This document shows positions 7,419 to 15,891 of a stretch of DNA of 64,000 nucleotides, piece by piece. Position numbers and translations under genes: made by a program. The notes under the pieces were generated by a model. The model was not told the origin of the DNA and did no database searches. It saw only the letters and a list, made by a program, of their open reading frames with translations. The DNA is from a bacterium UBP2_UBA5202 (GTDB taxonomy: Bacteria; Edwardsbacteria; AC1; EtOH8): positions 15,669-79,668 of the forward strand of contig DHVS01000005.1 in the NCBI GenBank assembly GCA_002412795.1. The letters run 5' to 3'. Each line of letters starts with the position of its first letter. Within the stretch, counting starts at the first letter, position 1.

Positions 7419-8306
7419 TTATCCTCTTGGATGAAACTGCCGGTGCACTTCCTTCAAATACTCCCGGTCAACATGGGTGTATATCTGGGTGGTGGAGATG
7501 TCGGCGTGGCCCAGCATCTCCTGCACCGAGCGCAGATCGGCCCCGCCCTCCAGCATATGCGTGGCAAAGGAATGGCGCAGAATGTGGGGATGCACCCGCT
7601 TCTTGATCCCGGCCTTCTGGGCATAGGCTTTCAGCAGTTTCCAAAAACCCATCCGGGACATGGGGCGGCCCCGGTTGTTCAGGAACAGCACTTCGGTGCT
7701 GAACTTCTTAAGCAGCGCCGGACGCGAGCCCTGGCGGTATCTATCAGTCCAGTTGCGGGCCGACCGGCCCACCGGAACGATCCTTTCTTTGGAGCCCTTG
7801 CCGATACAGCGGATGAAATCCTGGTCGAAAAAAAGGTCGGAAGTCTTGAGTGTCAAAAGCTCCGTGACCCTCAGGCCGCAGGCGTACAAAAGCTCCAGCA
7901 TGGCCTTATCACGCAGGCCCAGCAGGGACGCAGGATCCGGCTGGGCCAGCAGTTTTTCCACTTCGCTGAGGTCCAAAACTTCGGGAAGTTTTTTGTCCAG
8001 CCGCGGGGTCTCTATATTCTCGGTGGGATCGGTTCTGGAGATCCCCTCCGAGGCCAGGAACCGGTGAAACCCTCGCAGGGCGGATATGTTCCGGGAAAGA
8101 GAAACCGGGGAAAGCCCGTAGCCCATCAGCGTTGACAGGAATTCGGATACCATTTTCCTCTCCACCGCCCGGAGGTCGTCAATATGCTTGGTTTCCAAAA
8201 AAGCCAGGTAGCGCTTGAGGTCGCTGGCATAAGAGCCAAGGCTGTTCCCCGACAGCCCCCGCTCCACCGCCAGGTGGGTCAGATATTGCTGCAGCGCTTC
8301 GTCCAT
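7419..8306 (-). CDS. xerD: Tyrosine site-specific recombinase XerD
   Basis: A 295-aa recombinase that resolves chromosome dimers with XerC and FtsK. The N-terminal SAM-like DNA-binding domain covers about 1-90 and the catalytic domain 105-295. Catalytic residues are visible: R146 (GLRVTEL), K170 (GKGSKER), H241 and R244 (HILRH), H267 (LGHADIST) and the nucleophile Y276 (QIYTHV). Length and motifs match the XerC/XerD housekeeping class and not phage integrases. Only one Xer protein is in this window. Many FCB-group and candidate-phylum genomes call this gene xerD, but a single-recombinase XerH-like system is possible. No dif site was found nearby. Confidence 0.88.
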   Translation of the reverse strand: MDEALQQYLTHLAVERGLSGNSLGSYASDLKRYLAFLETKHIDDLRAVERKMVSEFLSTLMGYGLSPVSLSRNISALRGFHRFLASEGISRTDPTENIETPRLDKKLPEVLDLSEVEKLLAQPDPASLLGLRDKAMLELLYACGLRVTELLTLKTSDLFFDQDFIRCIGKGSKERIVPVGRSARNWTDRYRQGSRPALLKKFSTEVLFLNNRGRPMSRMGFWKLLKAYAQKAGIKKRVHPHILRHSFATHMLEGGADLRSVQEMLGHADISTTQIYTHVDREYLKEVHRQFHPRG

Positions 8307-8464
8307 ATGTTCCTAAACCTGATTACCGGAATAAATAATGAACCCAGCCTGTCCGCCGAAGTGGAAACGTAGGCAGAGAAGGCAGGAATAATTCATGGAT
8401 TCCTGTTTTCCTTATAAAATATTGTCCTGCTTAGTTTGGAATGGGTCCCGTACATCTGTAAATC

Positions 8465-11281
8465 TCAACTGAAGGAGACATCCCCTTTGGGTTTTTCCAA
8501 AGGTCTGGGCGGGCTCAACGGCGCGGGCCGGTGGGCCACCGGGGGAACTGGCGGCCTTAACCCGGTCTGGGGTTTTACCGGCAGGGGCATTTTCCCCAGC
8601 GGGTTCACCGCCACCTTGGGCGCCAGGCCCGGCCTGGCCTGAGGGCTGGAGAACGGGGATACTGGTTTTAACGGAGCCGGGTGTTCTTTGATCGGCAGCA
8701 CCGCCTGATGAGGGGCGGACAGGGGCGAGACCGGCTTAAGCAGGGCCGGGGCCGGCTTGGGCAGGCCCAGCGGCCTGGCCGGTTCCGGGGGCTTTCCGGC
8801 AAACGGCGACAAGGGTTTGACGACCTGGGCAGGACGTTCCGCTGCCACCGGCTGTTCGGGGATCGGAGCAATTGGGGAAACCGGCGGGGCCGAAGGGGTT
8901 GTCCCGGCCCCAAGCCCCTGGGGTCTTACCTTGGATTTCAGCTTGGTCAAAGCCGACATCTCCTCTTCGCGGCGGCGGGCTTTCTCCTGCTCCATCTCGG
9001 CCTGTTCCTGCTTCAAGGCCTCCATCCGGCTGCGGGCCTCGTCGGCTTGAACGTTCAATTCCTCTATCTCGCTCTTTTTGCCTGCGATCTCCTGTTCAAT
9101 GGCCGCGATCTTTTCGGCGGCCTGTCCTGCCTCTTCCAGACGGTACTTAACCTTTTCCTCGTCAGCCCTCAGGGTCTCCAAAAGGTTATCCATTTGCTGG
9201 GCCTGTTTCTTGTTCTCCTCCAGCCTCAGGCTCCAGCCCTTTTCCTCTTCTTTGAGAACATCCAGCTGTTCCTGGGAATTGGCCAGCTCGGCCTTTAAGG
9301 CATCCACGCTGGACTTCAGGCCCTTCTGCTCGGCCAGCAGGTCCTGCTTCTGGTGCAGGTATTTCTCCAGCTCGGCCCGTTCCTTTCCTATGTCGGCCAC
9401 TTCCTTTTTGGCGGCGGCCAGGCTTTCCTTGAGCTGGGATTCCTCGGCCCTTACCTTTTCCAGCCGGGTCTCGGACTTGTCCAGCTTGGCCTGGCTCTCC
9501 TCGGCCGACTGGGCGAACTCCTGTTTCTGCTGTTTTACCTTTTTGACCTCGGCCTGAAGCTCCTTGCGCTCGGCCTTCAGCTGGTTGAGCTCCTGGTTGG
9601 CTTCCTCCAGCAGCTGGGTCTCGTTCTTCAGATTGGCGATCCCCTGCTCAAGTTCCTCTTTCTGCCGCGACAGGGCCGAGACCTCCTCTTCCATCTGGAC
9701 CCGCTGCGGCTCCAGCTCGGCTATTTTCTGATTGTGCTCGTTCAGTCTGGCCTGCCATTCGCCGGCCTGGGACTCCGCCTCCCGTTTTCTGGATTCCAGC
9801 TCTTCCATCTGCTGTCTGACCTGAGACTCCAGTTCCTGCTTTTGCTGGGAAAGCTGTTCCAACTGCTGCCCGGCCTGGTTCTGTTCCTCTCCGGTCTTCT
9901 GCAGATGCTGCTTGGCTTCTTCTATCTGGCCGCGGATGTCGGCCAGGTAGCTTTCCAGTTCCCGCACCGCCGCCACCTCGTGTTGGCGCTGGGATATTTC
10001 ATTTTCCAGTTCGGCGGACCTGGCCGTACCGGCTTCCACTGCCTGGGTAAGTTCGGCATTGCGCTGTTCCAGTTCGGCCTGCCTGGTCTCGGCCTTAAAG
10101 ACATTGGTCTGAATCTCCTCCAGCATGGCGGCGGCCTGGACCTTCTCCGCTTCCATCTGTTCCATTGACCTGATCAGGTCATCATGCTGCCGCTGCTTTT
10201 CGGACAGGGCATTTTCCTGGGACGATAATTCGGCCGCCAGGCTTTCCGCCTGCTGGCGATGATTGTGCTGTTCCTGGGCCAGGGCCTGAAGCTTGGACTC
10301 CGAATCGGCCAGGGCCCCGTTCAGGGCCTCCACCTTGGTGGTAAGCGAGGACTCCTGGGCCTGCAGTTCGGAGACCCTTTGCCGGATCCGATCCTCTTCC
10401 TGCTTAAGGGCCTGGTGCCGCTCCAGCACCTGGGATTCCGAATGCTTGACCTCTTCTATGCCCCTTACCAGTTCGTCCTTTTCCAAAGCCAAGGCCTTGA
10501 TCTCTGCCCGCACGGCTTCGGATTCCTCCCGGCTCTTTTGGGCTTCGGCCAGCATGTCACTCTTTTCCTGTTCGGCCATGGTCAGGTCGGACAGGATGGC
10601 CGCCTGCTGGTTGCTGATCTCTTCTATCTTTTGTCTTAAGGCTTCCTCCTCCGCCCGGTATTTGTTCGCCCGGCCTTCGGCCTCGGCCGCCTGGTCCTGC
10701 CAGGACTTCATGGTCCCGTCCACTTCGGCCAGCCGGCTTTCGTGCTCTTTGTACCTGGCCTCCGCCCCGCCCAGCTCCGCCTGGCGCTCTTTAATGGCCT
10801 GCTGCAGCTTGGCCAGCTCGTCCTTCCAGCTGTCGGCCTGGCTCTGCTGTTCGGAGTGGGACTGCTCCAGCATCATCAGGTCGGCCTGCAGGCCCTGGCT
10901 CTTTTCCTCTATGGCCGCCAGTTTTTTGGCGTCTTCTCCCAGTTGCTGGTTGATCTTCAGCAGTTCGGCCCGCTTCTCCCAGATCTTGGTGGCCAGGTTG
11001 GAATCCTCCTTGGTGCGGTCGTCCAGTTTGCGGTTGATGTCGTCCAGCTTGGCCTGCGCCTCTTCCATCCTCTGGGACATGGACATCTCCTCGCCCAGGG
11101 ACTCAGCCAGCCGGTGGTTGACGTCTTCCAGCATGGCCTTGCGGTCGGCCAAAAGCTGATCCAGCGAGGTGTAGCTGCGGCGGCCCTGTTCCACCTGGGT
11201 GATCAGGGCTTCCTCCTCTTTTTTGAGGGTGTCCATGGGGCTGAGGGGAGCCTTTTCTTCTTTTTTCTTGGAGAACAACAT
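8465..11281 (-). CDS. Long cytoplasmic coiled-coil protein with proline-rich tail
   Basis: A 938-aa protein with no signal peptide or membrane segment. Residues about 15-790 are almost continuous heptad coiled coil, very rich in Glu, Gln, Lys and Ala. Residues 790-938 are proline-rich and repeat a KPxSPF/KPVSP motif at least four times (KPLSPF, KPVSPL, KPVSPF). It has no Walker A or B motif, so it is not an SMC ATPase. Such proteins often act as scaffolds or cytoskeletal elements, and the repeated proline motifs look like docking sites; both points are inference. A good Shine-Dalgarno (AGGAGG) precedes the ATG, and a CGAAC-N4-GTTCG palindrome lies 100 bp upstream. I do not recognise a named family. 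Confidence 0.7.
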   Translation of the reverse strand: MLFSKKKEEKAPLSPMDTLKKEEEALITQVEQGRRSYTSLDQLLADRKAMLEDVNHRLAESLGEEMSMSQRMEEAQAKLDDINRKLDDRTKEDSNLATKIWEKRAELLKINQQLGEDAKKLAAIEEKSQGLQADLMMLEQSHSEQQSQADSWKDELAKLQQAIKERQAELGGAEARYKEHESRLAEVDGTMKSWQDQAAEAEGRANKYRAEEEALRQKIEEISNQQAAILSDLTMAEQEKSDMLAEAQKSREESEAVRAEIKALALEKDELVRGIEEVKHSESQVLERHQALKQEEDRIRQRVSELQAQESSLTTKVEALNGALADSESKLQALAQEQHNHRQQAESLAAELSSQENALSEKQRQHDDLIRSMEQMEAEKVQAAAMLEEIQTNVFKAETRQAELEQRNAELTQAVEAGTARSAELENEISQRQHEVAAVRELESYLADIRGQIEEAKQHLQKTGEEQNQAGQQLEQLSQQKQELESQVRQQMEELESRKREAESQAGEWQARLNEHNQKIAELEPQRVQMEEEVSALSRQKEELEQGIANLKNETQLLEEANQELNQLKAERKELQAEVKKVKQQKQEFAQSAEESQAKLDKSETRLEKVRAEESQLKESLAAAKKEVADIGKERAELEKYLHQKQDLLAEQKGLKSSVDALKAELANSQEQLDVLKEEEKGWSLRLEENKKQAQQMDNLLETLRADEEKVKYRLEEAGQAAEKIAAIEQEIAGKKSEIEELNVQADEARSRMEALKQEQAEMEQEKARRREEEMSALTKLKSKVRPQGLGAGTTPSAPPVSPIAPIPEQPVAAERPAQVVKPLSPFAGKPPEPARPLGLPKPAPALLKPVSPLSAPHQAVLPIKEHPAPLKPVSPFSSPQARPGLAPKVAVNPLGKMPLPVKPQTGLRPPVPPVAHRPAPLSPPRPLEKPKGDVSFS

Positions 11282-11380
11282 GGCCTTTGCGAACCTCCTG
11301 CAATTGTTTTGGGACTTTGGGGGAAAGTACTGCCGGGGGATGGAAATGGTTTACTGTTTACCGTTGATCGTCATGTTGGA

Positions 11381-11396
11381 GCGAACGGCCGTTCGC
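11381..11396. promoter_or_regulatory. Perfect 16-bp palindrome, LexA-box-like
   Basis: GCGAACGGCCGTTCGC lies 100-115 bp upstream of the coiled-coil gene. Its core CGAAC-N4-GTTCG has the form of the SOS box bound by LexA in Gram-positive bacteria and some other phyla, differing at one position from the CGAACRNRYGTTCG consensus. No lexA gene is in the window, so the regulator is inferred. Confidence 0.4.
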
Positions 11397-11412
11397 ACTT
11401 ACTTGAAGTTAT

Positions 11413-11868
11413 TTACCACCAATCATCGCCTAAACTGCCATTCCCCGCAGAAAAATCCATATGACTCATATTATACAATATTATGGCTATGCCTGCTACC
11501 GCCGTTATTGCAATGAACGCAGCAACTGCGTTACGTCTCTCTGCTTTTATGAATTCAATCTCGGCTGGTGATTTTTGATTGCTCTCACATTTGTAAACAT
11601 ATCCATCGGCATCAACCCCTAAAGTTGTGCAACCTTGATTACTTTGCCCCAGTAAAATTGGCGTATTTAACCAAACCAATATGCGTCCGCCTTTGCCATC
11701 TACTGATTCATGATTATATGACCCCCATTGCTTCACGAATTCCGAATAATGCTTACCCACACGGCTTTCGCATATTTCTTTCATCGTCGGACCTTGTAAT
11801 TCAGTCGTGGCACACCCGACAAGGTTGATACAGATGACGGCAACAAGAAAAAGTCTAACAAAATTCAT
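11413..11868 (-). CDS. Small lipoprotein with C-terminal membrane helix
   Basis: A 151-aa protein. The frame opens at 11889, but MNFVRLFLVAVICINLVGC from 11868 is a full lipoprotein signal ending in the lipobox LVGC, so that start is preferred. A hydrophobic helix (AVAAFIAITAVAGIAIILY) lies near the C-terminus. The middle has a KHYSEFVKQWGSYN segment like small outer-membrane lipoproteins with a short beta domain, with two cysteines beyond the lipobox region (GCTTLG, YKCESN). It is AT-rich relative to its neighbours. I do not recognise the family. Confidence 0.55.
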   Translation of the reverse strand: MNFVRLFLVAVICINLVGCATTELQGPTMKEICESRVGKHYSEFVKQWGSYNHESVDGKGGRILVWLNTPILLGQSNQGCTTLGVDADGYVYKCESNQKSPAEIEFIKAERRNAVAAFIAITAVAGIAIILYNMSHMDFSAGNGSLGDDWW

Positions 11869-11926
11869 CCGACTCCACTCCTCTTGCAATTAAAATGTTG
11901 GCGCATCAACTGTTACTTCTTGAATT

Positions 11927-12121
11927 CTATCTTGGCAATACCATTTTATTCCGGTGAAAGGTTGCGGTCTTAAGTTCCAGCTCGTTGGGGCGGTAGGCCG
12001 GGATGCCGGCCAGCAGGGCCACATAAATAATCTTGGCGGTGCTTTGAAACGCTTCATTTGCCTGACCAGTATGCCCGTTCGCGATGACCAGAGACCGCAA
12101 TATTCTATGTTCATTCTTCCG
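11927..12121 (-). pseudogene. Possible gene remnant with coding-like codon use
   Basis: A 64-codon stretch with no start codon reads through to TAG at 11929-11927. It contains GHTGQANEAFQSTAKIIY, ALLAGIPAYRPNELELKTAT and FHRNKM. Codons are GC-rich in the third position, like neighbouring genes and unlike the AT-rich lipoprotein beside it. It begins about where the acyl-CoA synthetase gene ends. A competing 74-codon frame (11890-12114) has a start codon but an implausible tryptophan- and proline-rich product. I read this as the decayed 3' end of a lost gene; the family is unknown. Confidence 0.3.
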
Positions 12122-12129
12122 TACCAGAT

Positions 12130-13845
12130 TTATACCTGCACCTTCTTACCCACGAACAGATACCGCTTTATCTTGCGGGTGGTGGTCTTGGGGAACTCCT
12201 CCTCCCGCAGGGAGAAATGCTTGACCCGCTTGTAATCGGCCAGGTGGCTGCACTGGTGCCTGACCTCCTCCTTCATTATCTTTTCTATCTGGGCCGTGTC
12301 CAGGGCAACCTTATGTTTGGCCGCGTATTCGTCCAGGGCTTCGTAATTGGGATAGATGATGGCGTGAACCTCCTCCCTCCCGGTTTGGGGGTTCTTTTCC
12401 CCTATCACCAGCGCTTCGGAGATGAACTGGCTGTTCAGCAGCTGGGCCTCCACCTCTTCGGGGTAGATGTTCTTGCCGGCGGCTGAGACGATCAGGTTCT
12501 TGGCCCGGCCGGTGATGTACAGGCAGCCCCGCTTGTCGATGTAACCCAGGTCGCCGGTCAGCAGCCAGCCGTCCTTCATCACCGCTTCGGTGGCCCTGGG
12601 ATTTTTGTAATATCCCAGCATCACGTTGGGGCCCTTGGCCGCGATCTCGCCGATGCCGCCGGCGTCGGGGTCTATGATCTTCAGCTCCACGCAGGTGATG
12701 GGGGCCCCCACCGAGGCATGGTCCGGATCCTTGACGGTGTTGATGGTCAGCACCGGGGAGGATTCGGTCAGGCCGTAACCCTGGACAATTGCGAATCCCA
12801 GCGTCTCAAAACCCCTGCCCACTTCCGCGTTCAGGGCCGCTCCCCCCGAGACGAAAAGGCGGAGGCTGGACAGCCCGGCCTTCTCCCGCAAAGACTGAAA
12901 GACCCTGCCCCCGGCCCTTTTCCCGGTAACGGTCTTGATGGACCGGACCAGGCCGTTGGAGGTGGAAAAGGCCATTCTGGTCAGCAGGGGCTTTTCCTTG
13001 ACCGCCCGGGTGATGCCCTGATACATCTTTTCGAACAGCAGCGGCACCCCCACCATCATGGTGGCCTGGCTGTCCCGGATATCGTTGATGATGTCCCGGG
13101 ATTTAAGCGACTGGGCGTAGGTGATGGTGGCTCCCACATACAGGGGGACCAGCATCCCGCAGGTGGCTTCAAAGGTGTGGTGCAGCGGCAGCACCGAGAT
13201 GAAATTGTCGTGGTGGTCGTAATGGAATATCTGGTAGCTGCCGTCCACGTCGGACATGATGTTCTTGTGGCTGAGCATCACCCCCTTGGACTGCCCGGTG
13301 GTGCCGGAGGTGTAGATGATGGCCGCCAGGTCATCCAGCTGGACCTGGCGCTTCAGCCCTTTGGGCTCCGGCGTTTCGTACAGGGCCGGTAGATTGTTCA
13401 ACGGGAAATGATGTTTAAGGCTGGGCAGTTTATTGGCTGCCTCGTCCGCCGCTTCCTTGAAATTATTGGAGGCCAGCAGGGCCACCGACTCGGAATCGGT
13501 CAGGATGTGCCGGATCTCCTGGGCCTTAAGCTGGGTGTCCAAAGGAACTATCACCGCCCCCAGGCTGGCCAGGGCCATGTAGCCCTCCACCCATTCCGGG
13601 CAATTCTCGCCGATCAGGGCCACCCGGTCCCCGAACTTGATGCCCTTCTTTGCCAGCCCTGCCGCCAGCTGTTCCGCCCGCTCCTTCAGGTCCCGGTAGG
13701 TGACCTTGTAGAATTCGTTACCCCGTTTGATCTGAAGGGCCGTGTGGTGAGGATACAGCCCGGCCGAGCGGGCCAGCATCCCCTTGATGGTGATCAGGCC
13801 CAGGCCCTCCCGGACCGGATAATGCTTGTTGCTGTAACTGTGCAT
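12130..13845 (-). CDS. fadD: Long-chain acyl-CoA synthetase (AMP-forming)
   Basis: A 571-aa member of the AMP-binding (ANL) superfamily, which activates fatty acids as acyl-AMP and then acyl-CoA. The P-loop-like motif YTSGTTGQSKGVMLSH lies at residues 178-193. Further signatures are VQGYGLTESSPV (A5), LLTGDLGYIDKRGCLYITGR (A7 and A8) and the C-terminal lysine region TTTRKIKRYL. The sequence is closest in style to long-chain enzymes of the FadD/FAA type, including a long insert before A5. The symbol names the type only; chain length is not known. It is followed downstream by the remnant at 11927 and preceded by a site-2 protease gene only 29 bp away. Confidence 0.88.
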   Translation of the reverse strand: MHSYSNKHYPVREGLGLITIKGMLARSAGLYPHHTALQIKRGNEFYKVTYRDLKERAEQLAAGLAKKGIKFGDRVALIGENCPEWVEGYMALASLGAVIVPLDTQLKAQEIRHILTDSESVALLASNNFKEAADEAANKLPSLKHHFPLNNLPALYETPEPKGLKRQVQLDDLAAIIYTSGTTGQSKGVMLSHKNIMSDVDGSYQIFHYDHHDNFISVLPLHHTFEATCGMLVPLYVGATITYAQSLKSRDIINDIRDSQATMMVGVPLLFEKMYQGITRAVKEKPLLTRMAFSTSNGLVRSIKTVTGKRAGGRVFQSLREKAGLSSLRLFVSGGAALNAEVGRGFETLGFAIVQGYGLTESSPVLTINTVKDPDHASVGAPITCVELKIIDPDAGGIGEIAAKGPNVMLGYYKNPRATEAVMKDGWLLTGDLGYIDKRGCLYITGRAKNLIVSAAGKNIYPEEVEAQLLNSQFISEALVIGEKNPQTGREEVHAIIYPNYEALDEYAAKHKVALDTAQIEKIMKEEVRHQCSHLADYKRVKHFSLREEEFPKTTTRKIKRYLFVGKKVQV

Positions 13846-13874
13846 ATTGCCGTTGATTTATGGTTTATGTTTTT

Positions 13875-14558
13875 CTACCGGGGCATGAACTGGAACAGTT
13901 CCACACCCCCGAAAAACTGCGATATCAGGACCACCGGCAGGGCCAGCACATAGGAAAGGAAATTGATCCTGGTAAGCTGGATGACGATTATCAGCGCCAT
14001 GAAGATGAACATCCCGTATTTTTCCAGCCTCAGGTATCTGGCCGAAAGCGGTCCGGGCAGCAGTCCGGCCAGTATCTTGGAGCCGTCCAGCGGCGGGATG
14101 GGAATCAGGTTGAACACGGCCAGGGCGGTGTCTATCAGCACAAAATAGAACAGGATCACCAGCACCGGGTGCAGCATCGTCTCCGGCCCCCCGTAAAACG
14201 GGTACAGCAGGCGGAAGAAAAGCCCGGCCGCCGCGGCCACCAGCAGGTTGCTGCCCGGCCCGGCCGCCGAGACCCAGATCATGTCCCGCTTGGGGTTTTT
14301 CAGGGCGAAAAAGTTCACCGGCACCGGCTTGGCCCAGCCGAACACAAACGGAGCCTTGAAGAATATCAGCAGGGCCGGGAAGATGAAACTGCCGAAAAGG
14401 TCCAGGTGCTTCAGGGGGTTCAGGTTCAGCCTGCCCATCAAAAATGCGGTGGAGTCCCCCCGCTTGAAGGCGACGAACCCATGGGCCACTTCGTGAATGG
14501 TGATGGCGAACAGCACCGGAGGGATTATCAGGATATATTCAAATATTTTCGATTCCAT
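13875..14558 (-). CDS. Site-2 protease family (M50) membrane metallopeptidase
   Basis: A 227-aa membrane protein with about five to six transmembrane helices. The zinc-binding HEVAH motif is at residues 22-26 inside the first helix. The third ligand is in NLIPIPPLDGSK, the (N/D)xxPxxxLDG motif of intramembrane proteases. There is no PDZ domain, so it belongs to the short S2P subgroup (YwhC/FtsH-extruded peptide type), not RseP. Proteases of this group cut membrane-bound regulators or remnants. It sits between dxr and fadD, an order often seen near cell-envelope lipid genes. The substrate is unknown. Confidence 0.85.
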   Translation of the reverse strand: MESKIFEYILIIPPVLFAITIHEVAHGFVAFKRGDSTAFLMGRLNLNPLKHLDLFGSFIFPALLIFFKAPFVFGWAKPVPVNFFALKNPKRDMIWVSAAGPGSNLLVAAAAGLFFRLLYPFYGGPETMLHPVLVILFYFVLIDTALAVFNLIPIPPLDGSKILAGLLPGPLSARYLRLEKYGMFIFMALIIVIQLTRINFLSYVLALPVVLISQFFGGVELFQFMPR

Positions 14559-14680
14559 GCTTAGCCGATGTTTATTGGGTTAAAGAGAAGGTTTCCGTCC
14601 TTTATCCCCGGCCGGTTCCAGGGCATCTTGAACCTTTAAGGATAGCAGACCCGAAGCCTGGTTGTCAATCTTTATTTGCT

Positions 14681-15847
14681 TTATTTGCCCTGATATGAGT
14701 TTAAAAGTTCTTCGGCCAGCCGCCGGGCGGAATGGTCGGCGGAAACGGCGTCCGAAACGGACCTGACCGCGGCCGACCGGTATTCTTTCATCACTCCGGA
14801 GATCAATTCCGGGATCTGCAGAAAACCTATCCTGCCTTCCAAAAAGGCCTTCACCGCTATCTCGTTGGCGGCATTCATCACCGCCGGGATCATTCCCCCC
14901 CGTTTCAAAGCCAGATAGGCCAGGTCCAGGCATTTGAAGGTCATCCGGTCCGGTTTATGAAAAGTGAGCTTGCCCAGTTCATCCAGCCGGCAGTCCTTCA
15001 CCAGCGAGGGCAGCCTTTGGGGATGGGTCAGGGCATATTGGATCGGCAGCCGCATATCGGGCGTGGACAGTTGGGCCAGGATGGAGCCGTCGTTGAACTC
15101 CACCATGGAATGGATGACGGACTCGGGGTGGATGACTATTTTGATCCTTTCCGGCGGGATGCCGAAAAGGTGATGGGCCTCTATCATCTCCAGCCCCTTG
15201 TTCATCAGGGTGGCCGAGTCTATGGTCACCTTCCGCCCCATGGACCAGGTGGGGTGGTTTAGGGCATGGCTGGCCTTGATCCGGTGAAGCTGTTTGATGG
15301 TATGGTTGCGGAAAGGTCCGCCGGATGCGGTCAGGATCAGGTTCTTGACGGTCTTGATGTCCCGCCCTTCCAGGCACTGATGCAGGGCCGCGTGCTCGCT
15401 GTCTATGGGCAGCAGCCGTACCCGTTTCTTTTTGACCGCCTGCATCACCAGCTGCCCACCGGCCACCAGGGTCTCCTTGTTGGCCAGGGCCACGTCGTGC
15501 CCTGCCCGGACCGCGGCCAGGGTCGGCTCCAGGCCGGCCGAGCCCACCAGGGCGTTCACCACCATATCAGCCCCGGGTAGCGCTGCCAGACGTTTTAAGC
15601 CCTCCGGCCCTTTGACCAGTTTAAATTTTGCTCCCGGGCTGTCTGGCCCCGGCAGGCCGGCCGCCTGGTCGCCGATGCAGACCATCCGGGGCTTGAACTG
15701 TTTTATCTGCCGGGACAGAAGATCAAAGCGCGAATTGGCCGCCAGCCCCACCACCCTGAAAAGGCCGGGGTATTTGGCGATGACCTCCACGGTCTGGGTT
15801 CCGATGGAGCCGGTGGAGCCCAAAATTATGATGCTCTTTTTTTTCAA
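14681..15847 (-). CDS. dxr: 1-deoxy-D-xylulose-5-phosphate reductoisomerase
   Basis: A 388-aa enzyme making 2-C-methyl-D-erythritol 4-phosphate with NADPH, the committed step of the MEP isoprenoid pathway. The NADPH-binding GSTGSIG lies at residues 10-16. Further signatures are ALANKETLVAGG, the metal-site SEHAALHQCLEG, TASGGPFR and HPTWSMGRKVTIDSATLMN. All key residues appear present and the length is typical. It shares its isoprenoid role with uppS, uppP and the UbiA-type gene in this window. In many genomes dxr lies between cdsA and rseP; here cdsA is missing and only a short site-2 protease follows downstream. Confidence 0.95.
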   Translation of the reverse strand: MKKKSIIILGSTGSIGTQTVEVIAKYPGLFRVVGLAANSRFDLLSRQIKQFKPRMVCIGDQAAGLPGPDSPGAKFKLVKGPEGLKRLAALPGADMVVNALVGSAGLEPTLAAVRAGHDVALANKETLVAGGQLVMQAVKKKRVRLLPIDSEHAALHQCLEGRDIKTVKNLILTASGGPFRNHTIKQLHRIKASHALNHPTWSMGRKVTIDSATLMNKGLEMIEAHHLFGIPPERIKIVIHPESVIHSMVEFNDGSILAQLSTPDMRLPIQYALTHPQRLPSLVKDCRLDELGKLTFHKPDRMTFKCLDLAYLALKRGGMIPAVMNAANEIAVKAFLEGRIGFLQIPELISGVMKEYRSAAVRSVSDAVSADHSARRLAEELLNSYQGK

Positions 15848-15891
15848 GAAGCTGTCAAACTATTATTTTTTGATATTTGACTTTGGAACCT

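Noticed and set aside
7419..8306. XerD considered as a phage or integron integrase marking a mobile element at 6511-7413
   Set aside because: Length and motifs match the housekeeping Xer class, and no att-like repeats were seen around it.
9353..11464. Long plus-strand frames (271, 240 and 288 codons) opposite the coiled-coil gene
   Set aside because: They are shadows of a repetitive, GC-rich coiled-coil gene. Products are low-complexity leucine- or serine-rich, and have no ribosome sites or family motifs.
11890..12114. A 74-codon minus-strand frame with a start codon
   Set aside because: The product is tryptophan- and proline-rich and has no match; another frame there has much better codon use, so this region is listed as a remnant instead.
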